Shown here piece by piece: positions 5,941-13,369 of a DNA stretch of 22,618 nt. A model generated the notes under the pieces. That model ran no database searches, was not told where the DNA came from, and was given only the letters and a program-made list of their open reading frames with translations. The position numbers and the translations under genes are program-made. The DNA is from Planctomycetaceae bacterium. GTDB taxonomy: Bacteria > Planctomycetota > Planctomycetia > Pirellulales > Thermoguttaceae. The stretch spans positions 1 to 22,618 of the forward strand of contig JAIRPZ010000258.1 of assembly GCA_031256755.1 (NCBI GenBank), given 5' to 3'. The stretch's first letter is position 1. Each line of letters begins with the position of its first letter.

Positions 5941-8277
5941 ATGGCATTTAACCCTTTCGGAACATTTCGGCGTAATCAAAAGACATGGCTTGTCGGAGCA
6001 ACGCTTTTGGCGATGGTTTCATTTCTTTTTCTCGGAACGATTATTCAACTTTTAAGCGGACGCAGTGGCGGAGGAACCGGCGGTCTGGAAACATACGCCG
6101 AATGCCGGGAATTCGGCAAAATCACCAATCAGGAGATTCATACGCTCCAAACAAACCGCGAATCCCTCGGCAGATTTTTGTCCGTTCTCTACACCAATCT
6201 CGCACAGGGTGCGGACGAAACAAAACTGCGGTCGCTGTCCCTGCTGCGCAGTGTGTGTGAACAATACAATATCAGCCGCGATGCCGAATCCCTCGTTAAC
6301 GCTTGGCTCATTGTCCAATACGCCCAAACGGAAGGATTGTCGCCGAATTGGGACGATATGCGGAATTATTTGTCGGGTTTAACCGCCGATCATCTGACCG
6401 AACCCGTTTTTCAGAAAACACTTGCCGATACCGGTCTGTCAAAAGCGGCTCTCGAAAATCTCCTCGCCCGGCACATCATTGAAAAACAGGCGTTGGAGCG
6501 GTTCAGCGTTTTGTACAGTGCTGTTTCGCCGGCAACCCGCTGGGATTGGTTCCGGCGGCTTTACCGTCAGGTGACCATTGAAGCCGCGGCTTTGCCGGTT
6601 GCCGAATTTACCGGACAAGTCGGCGAACCGTCGGAAGCACAATTAAAAAAGTTTTTTGAAGAATACAAATCGAAAAAACATGATCCGGGTTTAGCGGACA
6701 GCGGTTTGATTGCGCCGGCAGAAATTGCGTTTCAATACGTCGTTGCCGAACCGAATCAGAAAATTCTTGATTCCGTAACCGAAGACGAAATGAAGGCCTA
6801 TTACGAAGCCAACAAGGAGACGCAGTTCCGCAAACCGGTCAAACCGCTGACGGATCTTCCCGGTTTGCCGGGCGGAATAGGTTCGTCACCGTTCCCCGCA
6901 CCGGGAAAACCGATTTTTAACATTCCGAATCCGGCAGAACCGCCGAAAACAGACGAAACGCCGAAAACACCGGACGTACCGGAACCGCTAAAAACAGAAG
7001 AAACTCCGAAAACGGACGAAATACCCAAGACAGAGGAAGTTCCGAAAACACCGCAAACGGAAACATCCCGCACCGGTGCGTTGACCCGATGGGTAAAATA
7101 CCAAACGGAAGAAATTCTGAAAACGGAAGAACCGAAAGCCGGAGAAACTCCGAAAGAAGAACCGAAAAAGGATGACGTAAAAAAGGAAGATCCCAAACCG
7201 GAGAACGTAAAACCGGAAAAGACAAAACCGGCAGAGACGAAACATGAGGAAACAAAACCGGAAACGCCGGCGGATTTGAGTGTGCTGTATCATCCGTTTG
7301 ACGATGTCAAAACGGCAATTCGGGAAACTCTGGCAAGGGAAAAAGCGGCAAAAGGACTGCCGGTCATTCAGGAAAAAATGAATGAGTTTGCCAAAGTGTA
7401 TAACGAATGTTTTGAACAGCGCAAACCGGTTCCGCCGCTGCCGGATTTATCGCCGGTTGCTGCCGGGCAAAATCTCGAATTGAAAACGGTGCCGCTCGGC
7501 GGTATTTATGCGGCGATGCACACGGAGTTTGCCCGCGGATTGTTTGAACGGAATCGTTTGATCCGGCTTTATGCGAACATTCCTGTCAATTTTGTCCCGG
7601 AAATTTTCCCCGGAACAAATGGAGAAGTGCTGCTTTGGGTGACCGATCAGAAAGCCGAAAAGAAACCGGAAAAACTGGACGATGTCCGGGAACTTGCCGT
7701 CCGCCGCTGGAAAGAAATCGAAGCACGTCCGCTGGCAATGAAAAAAGCCGAAGAACTGGCAGCCAAACTTAATACGACGATGACAGACACCATGAGCAGC
7801 AAACTGCTCTTTTCCGAAGTGTTCAAAAAGGAAACGGTTGTTGAAACGGAACCGTTTACGTGGAAAACGTACGGCGAAGGGATTCATCCGATCATGGCGA
7901 TTATGAACCGTCAGCAGCCGGTGCTGGGAGAAGTGCGTGAAAAAGGAGTCGCTGCCGGCAACAGCATCATTGACAATAAAGTCATTTTCATGCCGGGACG
8001 GGAGTTTATGGAAAAGGTGTATTCGCTGCGGCGGGACGAAGCCGGAGCGGTCTTTAATCAGCCGCAAAGTATGGTCTACGTTGTCCGTGTGACACGCAGT
8101 TCGCCGTCCGAAGATTCGCTGCTGGAACAGTTTCAGTCCTCGTCCCTGTTTGCGGCGGAATATCTGTATGCCGGACAGCCGGAATTGATGACGGCGGCGT
8201 ATGAAGCATGGATCGGGGAAATTCAAACCAAAACCGGTTTCAGGTGGATCAGAAAACCGGAACGGTACGGCGAATAA
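5941..8277 (+). CDS. Membrane-anchored PpiD/SurA-like periplasmic protein
   Basis: 778 residues from the ATG at 5941, chosen because MAFNPFGTFRRNQKTWLV and the following membrane segment (about 14-37) are the standard start of the planctomycete PpiD-like family. Longer in-frame extensions start before the promoter. After the N-terminal anchor comes a mostly helical SurA_N-like region (about 50-290), including DAESLVNAWLIVQYAQTEGLSP. A low-complexity Pro/Lys/Glu/Thr insert follows (about 300-443), then a C-terminal part (about 445-778) where HPIMAIMNRQQPVLGEV and VYVVRVTRSSPSE resemble the closing region of PpiD proteins. A clear parvulin active site is not seen, so it is more likely a chaperone than an isomerase. 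The probable job is helping envelope proteins fold outside the inner membrane. Confidence 0.82.
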   Translation: MAFNPFGTFRRNQKTWLVGATLLAMVSFLFLGTIIQLLSGRSGGGTGGLETYAECREFGKITNQEIHTLQTNRESLGRFLSVLYTNLAQGADETKLRSLSLLRSVCEQYNISRDAESLVNAWLIVQYAQTEGLSPNWDDMRNYLSGLTADHLTEPVFQKTLADTGLSKAALENLLARHIIEKQALERFSVLYSAVSPATRWDWFRRLYRQVTIEAAALPVAEFTGQVGEPSEAQLKKFFEEYKSKKHDPGLADSGLIAPAEIAFQYVVAEPNQKILDSVTEDEMKAYYEANKETQFRKPVKPLTDLPGLPGGIGSSPFPAPGKPIFNIPNPAEPPKTDETPKTPDVPEPLKTEETPKTDEIPKTEEVPKTPQTETSRTGALTRWVKYQTEEILKTEEPKAGETPKEEPKKDDVKKEDPKPENVKPEKTKPAETKHEETKPETPADLSVLYHPFDDVKTAIRETLAREKAAKGLPVIQEKMNEFAKVYNECFEQRKPVPPLPDLSPVAAGQNLELKTVPLGGIYAAMHTEFARGLFERNRLIRLYANIPVNFVPEIFPGTNGEVLLWVTDQKAEKKPEKLDDVRELAVRRWKEIEARPLAMKKAEELAAKLNTTMTDTMSSKLLFSEVFKKETVVETEPFTWKTYGEGIHPIMAIMNRQQPVLGEVREKGVAAGNSIIDNKVIFMPGREFMEKVYSLRRDEAGAVFNQPQSMVYVVRVTRSSPSEDSLLEQFQSSSLFAAEYLYAGQPELMTAAYEAWIGEIQTKTGFRWIRKPERYGE

Positions 8278-8310
8278 AATTTCCGAAACCTTTATTCTGA
8301 AAGTGCGGCT

Positions 8311-8339
8311 ATGAAAACGCTTTTTCAAGCGTCTATAAT
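8311..8339 (+). promoter_or_regulatory. Promoter with spacer hairpin, upstream of the ECF sigma gene
   Basis: A perfect TATAAT (8334-8339) with ATGAAA (8311-8316) at exactly 17 bases as a moderate -35 box. The spacer is almost filled by a dyad ACGCTT-TTTC-AAGCGT (8317-8332), which could be an operator or a hairpin. The start codon at 8381 is 41 bases downstream of the -10 box. The space 8278-8380 holds nothing else recognisable. Confidence 0.55.
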
Positions 8340-8380
8340 TATGGGAAGACGATGACCGGTCAAATTCCTCCCTAAATGTA

Positions 8381-8881
8381 ATGCCCAACGAACCGCCTGA
8401 CAGACCAATGCTGTATGAGCAAATCCGGCGGTATGCCGCCCGATTGCTCGGAAACGCCGGTGCAAATGCCGGAGTTGGAGAAGACATCGCTCAAGAGGTT
8501 TTTCTCCGTCTTGAACAACAGCGCAGCACCATTCAGCAGTTGCAGCCCTGGGCTTACCGTACCGCCCGAAACCTCGTTATCGACCGGTTCCGCAGGGACG
8601 GTAAGATTCAATCGGCAGACGGTCTGCCGGACAATTTGCCGGCGGATGCAACGCGGTTTAATCCGGCAATCCTTGCAGAAAAAAAGGAGATACTTGAAAT
8701 GATTGAACGAAAGATGAACGAACTTTCTCCCCGGCACCGCGAAGTGCTGCGGCTGAAGTTTCAGGAAGGGCTGAAATATGCCCAAATTGCCGAAGTCCTC
8801 GGCGAACCCGTTACGACGATCGCATGGCTGATCCACGAAGCGTTGGACAAGTTGCGAAAGGAATTAAACGTAAGTCATTAG
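8381..8881 (+). CDS. ECF-type RNA polymerase sigma factor
   Basis: 166 residues, normal for an ECF sigma factor. Region 2 spans about 9-73, with GEDIAQEVFLRLEQQ and the promoter-recognition stretch WAYRTARNLVIDRFRRDGK. Region 4 spans about 113-162, with LSPRHREVLRLKFQEGLKYAQIAEVLG and a helix-turn-helix ending in ALDKLRKEL. There is no region 3, as expected. It would direct RNA polymerase to a stress regulon when freed from its anti-sigma factor. The next gene, 52 bases downstream, encodes the putative membrane anti-sigma/VWA protein. The ATG at 8381 fits the promoter and domain start. The subgroup is not assigned. Confidence 0.93.
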   Translation: MPNEPPDRPMLYEQIRRYAARLLGNAGANAGVGEDIAQEVFLRLEQQRSTIQQLQPWAYRTARNLVIDRFRRDGKIQSADGLPDNLPADATRFNPAILAEKKEILEMIERKMNELSPRHREVLRLKFQEGLKYAQIAEVLGEPVTTIAWLIHEALDKLRKELNVSH

Positions 8882-8883
8882 CG

Positions 8884-8900
8884 ATCCGCCTGTTGCGGAT
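8884..8900 (+). other. 6-bp hairpin between sigma and anti-sigma genes
   Basis: ATCCGC-CTGTT-GCGGAT is a perfect small stem-loop just after the sigma factor stop. It has no U-tail, so it is not a clear terminator. It may influence relative expression of the two genes. Confidence 0.35.
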
Positions 8901-8933
8901 ACCGTACACACACCTTTAACATCAAATACTCAA

Positions 8934-11315
8934 ATGACAATAACACCAAACGATCCTAAATTAACGACGTTTGTCCTCGGTGAACTTTCGGAAGAAGAAT
9001 CCGCCGAAGTGCAGGCACAAATTGACCGGAATCCCGAACTCCGAGAAGAAGCGGACGCAATCCGGTTTACGGCTGACCAAGTCAGAACGGCGATGGCGCG
9101 CGAACCGGTTTTCGGCGGAACGCAAAACAAAGGACTTTCTCCTTCCGCTGCCGGAATTGCCGCCCGTGTGCAGGGCAGAAATTCCCGCTTGATCAGAGCA
9201 GCGGCAATGACTGCCCTTGCCGTTTGTATTGCGGTTTTTGCCGCTGTTTATCTGTGGACGCAGCCCGCCGGTATCGCACGGAAAGATGCTGCACCTCACG
9301 CGATACCTCATAATGTGTGTGAAGCGATGCCCGAAGACAACTTTGACAGTATGGGCGGCAGCTTGGGGAACAGCGGAAACGGCGATAGGGTTGATGCAAA
9401 AAAAGAAGCAGGCGCACCGCTTGCATCTGCACCGCCGGAAAAACTTGCGGCAGAAACACCGATAGGTGATGTACGCAGTGAATCGTTAATGCCTGCCCAA
9501 ATAGCTCAATTTTCTCGGGGAGCAGTCCAATCGTCCGGTCCGAATGTGGAAAAAAAGGCGAAACAATCCCGTGCGGATGCCGGCAGAAGAATGATCATGG
9601 AGGAAGCGGACGAAGATAGACCGCTTGGAGAATCAACAGTGACAGCACCGGCAACATTGTCCTATCCGGCAAGCCGTCTCCAGTCAATCTCTAATGAATC
9701 ACAGTCATTTAGACCGCCGCAGTCGTCAGACGGCCGCCAATCCGCAAAAACAGAATTACTTGGCAAACTAGCCGAAGCACCGGCATCCGATGCCGACGGC
9801 AAGTGGGACATCACCGGCATACAGCCGATGCCGATGCCGCTTGTTCCCGTCATTGATGAACGGAGAAAGCCGGATGCTCACAATGCGATGAATGACGAGG
9901 CGTACAAGGAATTTATCGAAAATGATTTCAAGCCGGTCAAAACCGGCGAGTTTTCCACTTTTTCGGTCGATGTCGATACTGCTTCGTACAGCACGATGCG
10001 CCGGTACATTGAAGGAGCAAAGCGTCCGCCGAAAACGTCTGTCCGGCTCGAAGAGTACGTCAACTATTTTCGTTACGATTATGCGCCGCCGGAAGACGGC
10101 AAACCGTTTGCGACTCACGTCGATGTATTTCCTTGCCCTTGGAACAAGAAGCATCAACTTGCCCGAATCGGCATTAAGGGAAAAGAATACTCTGCCGACA
10201 AACGTCCGCCGCTCAATCTTGTTTTTCTGGTTGACGTTTCCGGTTCGATGGAGGCGAGCAACCGTCTTCCGCTTGTGCAGAAGGGTTTGGCGGATTTGAC
10301 GGAAATGCTGCAAGCGAAAGACCGTGTGGCGATTGTTACATATGCCGGAGCAAGCCGGGTTGCGCTGCCTTCTGTTTCCGGCAGTGAAAAGCGGGCGATT
10401 TTGGATTCGATTCAATCGTTGTCGGCAGGCGGTTCCACTGCCGGTGCTGCCGGAATCAAAACCGCCTATGAAACGGCACGGAAGTATTACGATAAGGAAG
10501 CCCAAAACCGTGTGATTCTCTGCACGGACGGTGATTTCAATGTCGGCGAAACAAACAACAAAACGCTGGAAGAGATGATCGGCGAGGAAGCGAAAAGCGG
10601 CGTTTTCCTGACGATTCTCGGCTACGGCATGGGAAACTACAAGGACGACCGGCTGAAAACGCTGTCGATGCGAGGCAACGGCAATTACGGCTATATTGAT
10701 ACGCCGGAAGAGAACCGGAAACTGCTTGTTGAAGGGTTGACCAGTACGCTTTTTGCGATAGCAAAGGATGTGAAGATTCAAGTGGATTTTAATCCGGCAA
10801 AGGTAGCGGGCTATCGTTTGCTGGGTTATGAAAACCGAAAACTTCGGGACGAGGATTTTCATAATGATGCGGTGGATGCGGGTGAAGTCGGATCGGGGCA
10901 TACGGTCACGGCATTGTACGAAATTGTGCCGGCTGGAGAACCGCTTCCGGCGGCGGTAGACAAATCCCGGTATGAAACGCCTGCGGCAACACCGGAGACA
11001 ACGCCGGATGCTGTTCCCGGCTCGAATCATTCGGACGAATTAATGTTTGTGAAACTCCGCTATAAAGAGCCGGACGGCAGTAAGAGTTCGCTGCTGGAAT
11101 ATCCGGTGAAAGATGCGGTGAAAGATGCGGGCGGCGATGCGCAATTTGCTTCGGCAGTGGCGTTGTTCGGAATGCTTTTGCGTGACAGCCGGCACAGCGG
11201 CGAGGGAACGTGGGAGATGGTTTTGTCTCTTGCCGAACCGAACATGAAGGATGATAAGTACCGGAAGGAATTTATCGAACTTGTCAAAAAGGCGAAAGCG
11301 GCGGAAAGAAACTAG
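8934..11315 (+). CDS. Anti-sigma-like domain fused to YfbK-type von Willebrand factor A protein
   Basis: 793 residues. The N-terminus (PKLTTFVLGELSEEESAEVQAQIDRNPELREEADAI) matches the helical start of planctomycete anti-sigma proteins but lacks the zinc-binding His and Cys residues. One transmembrane helix follows (about 87-107). A disordered segment (about 110-320) leads to the YfbK N-terminal domain (EFSTFSVDVDTASYSTMRRYI, about 339-359). The VWA domain (about 427-605) has an intact metal site: D434-x-S436-x-S438 (DVSGS), T502 and D532 in TDGDFN. The C-terminal DUF3520-type domain begins near VKIQVDFNPAKVAGYRLLGYENR. The orientation puts the VWA part outside the inner membrane. By position it should bind and restrain the ECF sigma factor encoded just before it. 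The tandem VKDAVKDAG near residue 725 reflects a 12-base duplication. No Shine-Dalgarno is visible. Confidence 0.9.
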   Translation: MTITPNDPKLTTFVLGELSEEESAEVQAQIDRNPELREEADAIRFTADQVRTAMAREPVFGGTQNKGLSPSAAGIAARVQGRNSRLIRAAAMTALAVCIAVFAAVYLWTQPAGIARKDAAPHAIPHNVCEAMPEDNFDSMGGSLGNSGNGDRVDAKKEAGAPLASAPPEKLAAETPIGDVRSESLMPAQIAQFSRGAVQSSGPNVEKKAKQSRADAGRRMIMEEADEDRPLGESTVTAPATLSYPASRLQSISNESQSFRPPQSSDGRQSAKTELLGKLAEAPASDADGKWDITGIQPMPMPLVPVIDERRKPDAHNAMNDEAYKEFIENDFKPVKTGEFSTFSVDVDTASYSTMRRYIEGAKRPPKTSVRLEEYVNYFRYDYAPPEDGKPFATHVDVFPCPWNKKHQLARIGIKGKEYSADKRPPLNLVFLVDVSGSMEASNRLPLVQKGLADLTEMLQAKDRVAIVTYAGASRVALPSVSGSEKRAILDSIQSLSAGGSTAGAAGIKTAYETARKYYDKEAQNRVILCTDGDFNVGETNNKTLEEMIGEEAKSGVFLTILGYGMGNYKDDRLKTLSMRGNGNYGYIDTPEENRKLLVEGLTSTLFAIAKDVKIQVDFNPAKVAGYRLLGYENRKLRDEDFHNDAVDAGEVGSGHTVTALYEIVPAGEPLPAAVDKSRYETPAATPETTPDAVPGSNHSDELMFVKLRYKEPDGSKSSLLEYPVKDAVKDAGGDAQFASAVALFGMLLRDSRHSGEGTWEMVLSLAEPNMKDDKYRKEFIELVKKAKAAERN
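11106..11129 (+). repeat. Tandem 12-base duplication
   Basis: GTGAAAGATGCG occurs twice in a row, in frame, in the 3' part of the VWA gene and encodes Val-Lys-Asp-Ala twice. It is a small slippage-type duplication. Confidence 0.8.
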
Positions 11316-11352
11316 CGGAAAGAATTGCGGTTTGCTTATGCCGCAGCGAGAA

Positions 11353-11384
11353 GGGGGAACAGACATTTTGCTTCCCCCGTTTTG
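11353..11384 (+). terminator. Weak terminator-like hairpin after the VWA gene
   Basis: GGGGGAA (11353-11359) pairs with TTCCCCC (11372-11378), followed by only a short gtttt run. The stem is strong but the U-tract is weak, so termination may be partial. Confidence 0.45.
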
Positions 11385-11406
11385 GGCTGCCGGACAAAAA
11401 TCCCTC

Positions 11407-11435
11407 TTGACGTTTTTTGGCGAAATCTCTATCGT
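11407..11435 (+). promoter_or_regulatory. Promoter for the double-parvulin gene
   Basis: TTGACG (11407-11412), exactly 17 bases, then TATCGT (11430-11435). The -35 box is near consensus and the -10 box moderate. The first ATG of the downstream gene is at 11492. An in-frame codon at 11417 lies inside this promoter, which argues against starting there. Confidence 0.55.
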
Positions 11436-11491
11436 TCCTGCCGAAAGTGCTTTTTCGCACTTTGCGTGTTTTTGTATTTACCGGTTTCTGT

Positions 11492-13291
11492 ATGATGATG
11501 AAAAATACTGCGGCAGTGGTTCTGTTTTCCCTGATAACGGGTACCGTTTTCGGACAGCCGCCGACACCAGCCCCGTCCGCCGCAAAGCCGGTCAATACCC
11601 TCAAACTCGATACACCGGAACTCGCCGCCGAAGTCAACGGCGAAAAAATCTTCCGGCATCAACTTGCCGCCGAATGTCTGTCGCTTTACGGCGAAAGCGA
11701 ACTTCAGGAATTGATCAACACCAATCTTATCCGAATGGAATGCGACCGGCTCAAAATAACCGTGACCGCCGAAGAAATTGACAGCGAAGTTATCCGCATG
11801 GCGCAAACATTCAAAATGTCGAGCGATCAATGGTTAAAACTGCTCGAAAAAGAGCGGCAAATACAGCCGGAACAATACCGTCAGGACATTGTCTGGCGGA
11901 TGCTTGCGCTTGCTAAACTTGCCGGTCCGCGGGTTCAAATCAGTCCGCAGGAATTGCAGCAGGCATACGATGCCCAGTTCGGACAAGCCGTGCAGGTTCG
12001 GCAAATTGTGCTTAATTCCAGAGCCGAAGCGGAATCGCTGCTGACAGCACTGAAAAAAAATCCCGAAAGTTTTCCGTCCGCAGCGAAAAATAAATCGCTT
12101 GACCCCGTCAGCCAACCCTACGGCGGAATGATCCAGCCGGTTCGGCATCACACGCTCAATCCGCAAATCGAAAAGATTCTTTTCGGATTGAAGCCGGGCG
12201 AAATATCGCCGGTCGTGGAATGGCCCGCCGGACAGTTTATCATTTTTCGCTGCGAAAAATATATTGAACCGCAGCAGGTTGATTTTCAAGCCGTACAGGA
12301 ACAATTGCGGCTGAAACTGCGGGATACGAAATTGCGGCAGGTTGCCGATGATGTGTTCACCGAATTGCAGAAAAAAACAAAAGTCCAAATCGTTCTTGCC
12401 AACCCGGCATTGATGACGCAATATCCCGGCGTTGCGGCATTTTTGAACGGGCAGGCGGTTTTACAAAAAGACCTCGCTGATGTCTGTCTGCAAAAACATG
12501 GAAAAACCGTTTTGAACGATATGATCAGCCGCCTGATTGTGGAACAAGCATGCCGGCAGGAAAAAATAACGATTACGGAAGCGGACATTGACAATGAAAT
12601 CCGGGAGTCCGCGATCAAGTTTTTGCCGTTAAAAGCAGACGGCAGTGCGGATACTGAACTTTGGATCAAAAGAGCGGTTGAAGAGTCGGGTTTGCCGCCG
12701 GCAATTTACCGGAAACAGACCGTTGCCCCGATGCTCGCTTTGAAAAGATTGACAAAAAAAGCGGTCATTGTTACGGAAGAAGATATACAGCGGTCTTTTG
12801 AAGCCAATTACGGTCAAAAAGTTCGTTGTTTGGCGATTATTCTCCGCGACCAGCGCAGGGCGCAGGAAGTGTGGGCGATGGCGAACCGGCACAAGACCGC
12901 CGAAAATTTCGGCGATCTGGCGGAAAAATACTCGATTGATCAGGATACCCGATTGGGACGCGGTGTGATTCCGCCGTTTGCAAAATACTGCGGACAGCCA
13001 GAATTGGAAAAGGAAGCGTTTTCGCTGAAGCCGGGCGATTTATCGCAAATCGTGCAGACGGACGATCACCTTGTGATTCTGTTTTGTATCGGTTATGTGG
13101 AACCGGTGAAAGTGAACATTGCTGAAGTCAAAGCCGATTTAATTGCGGATATTTTTGAGAAGAAGCAGCAACTGGTGATTCACCGTTATTTTGAACGTCT
13201 GTACGAACAAGCGGTTTTCAGCAATTATCTGACGGGCGTTTCGCAAAAGCCGGCAGCACCGCCTGCGGCAGACAAAACGGCAGCGTTCTAG
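11492..13291 (+). CDS. Periplasmic peptidyl-prolyl isomerase with two tandem SurA_N-parvulin units
   Basis: 599 residues starting at the first of three consecutive ATGs (MMMKNTAAVVLFSLITGTVFG), a typical signal peptide with cleavage near GQPP. Unit 1 has a SurA_N-like helical part (about 41-148, beginning AAEVNGEKIFRHQLA) and a parvulin domain (about 150-260, with YGGMIQPV and FGLKPGEISPVVEW). Unit 2 repeats this: SurA_N-like at about 314-426 (VAAFLNGQAVLQKDLA) and parvulin at about 428-537 (LGRGVIPPF and FSLKPGDLSQIV). Matching phrases such as LKITVTAEEIDSEV and EKITITEADIDNEI show internal duplication. In this family the proteins escort and isomerise exported proteins in the periplasm. E. 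coli SurA instead has two parvulins behind one N-domain. It has its own promoter after the sigma/anti-sigma pair. Confidence 0.88.
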   Translation: MMMKNTAAVVLFSLITGTVFGQPPTPAPSAAKPVNTLKLDTPELAAEVNGEKIFRHQLAAECLSLYGESELQELINTNLIRMECDRLKITVTAEEIDSEVIRMAQTFKMSSDQWLKLLEKERQIQPEQYRQDIVWRMLALAKLAGPRVQISPQELQQAYDAQFGQAVQVRQIVLNSRAEAESLLTALKKNPESFPSAAKNKSLDPVSQPYGGMIQPVRHHTLNPQIEKILFGLKPGEISPVVEWPAGQFIIFRCEKYIEPQQVDFQAVQEQLRLKLRDTKLRQVADDVFTELQKKTKVQIVLANPALMTQYPGVAAFLNGQAVLQKDLADVCLQKHGKTVLNDMISRLIVEQACRQEKITITEADIDNEIRESAIKFLPLKADGSADTELWIKRAVEESGLPPAIYRKQTVAPMLALKRLTKKAVIVTEEDIQRSFEANYGQKVRCLAIILRDQRRAQEVWAMANRHKTAENFGDLAEKYSIDQDTRLGRGVIPPFAKYCGQPELEKEAFSLKPGDLSQIVQTDDHLVILFCIGYVEPVKVNIAEVKADLIADIFEKKQQLVIHRYFERLYEQAVFSNYLTGVSQKPAAPPAADKTAAF

Positions 13292-13369
13292 ATTTATGAT
13301 GCCAAACCTAATGGCAGCCGAAAAACGAATCATTGTGTCTGCTGAAAAAACCTGCGTCAAGTTTGGAAA

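Noticed and set aside
7447..8487. Long minus-strand open frame (346 codons) opposite the PpiD-like and sigma factor genes
   Set aside because: It is antisense to two well-supported genes, is rich in Arg/Phe/His with no recognisable motif, and arises from the codon bias of the plus-strand genes.
9768..11030. Minus-strand open frame of 420 codons opposite the VWA gene
   Set aside because: The VWA gene has unmistakable domain motifs on the other strand. The antisense translation is basic and without any family pattern.
13292..13369. Gap between the two convergent stop codons, checked for a terminator
   Set aside because: No stem with a T-tract and no other structure could be found.
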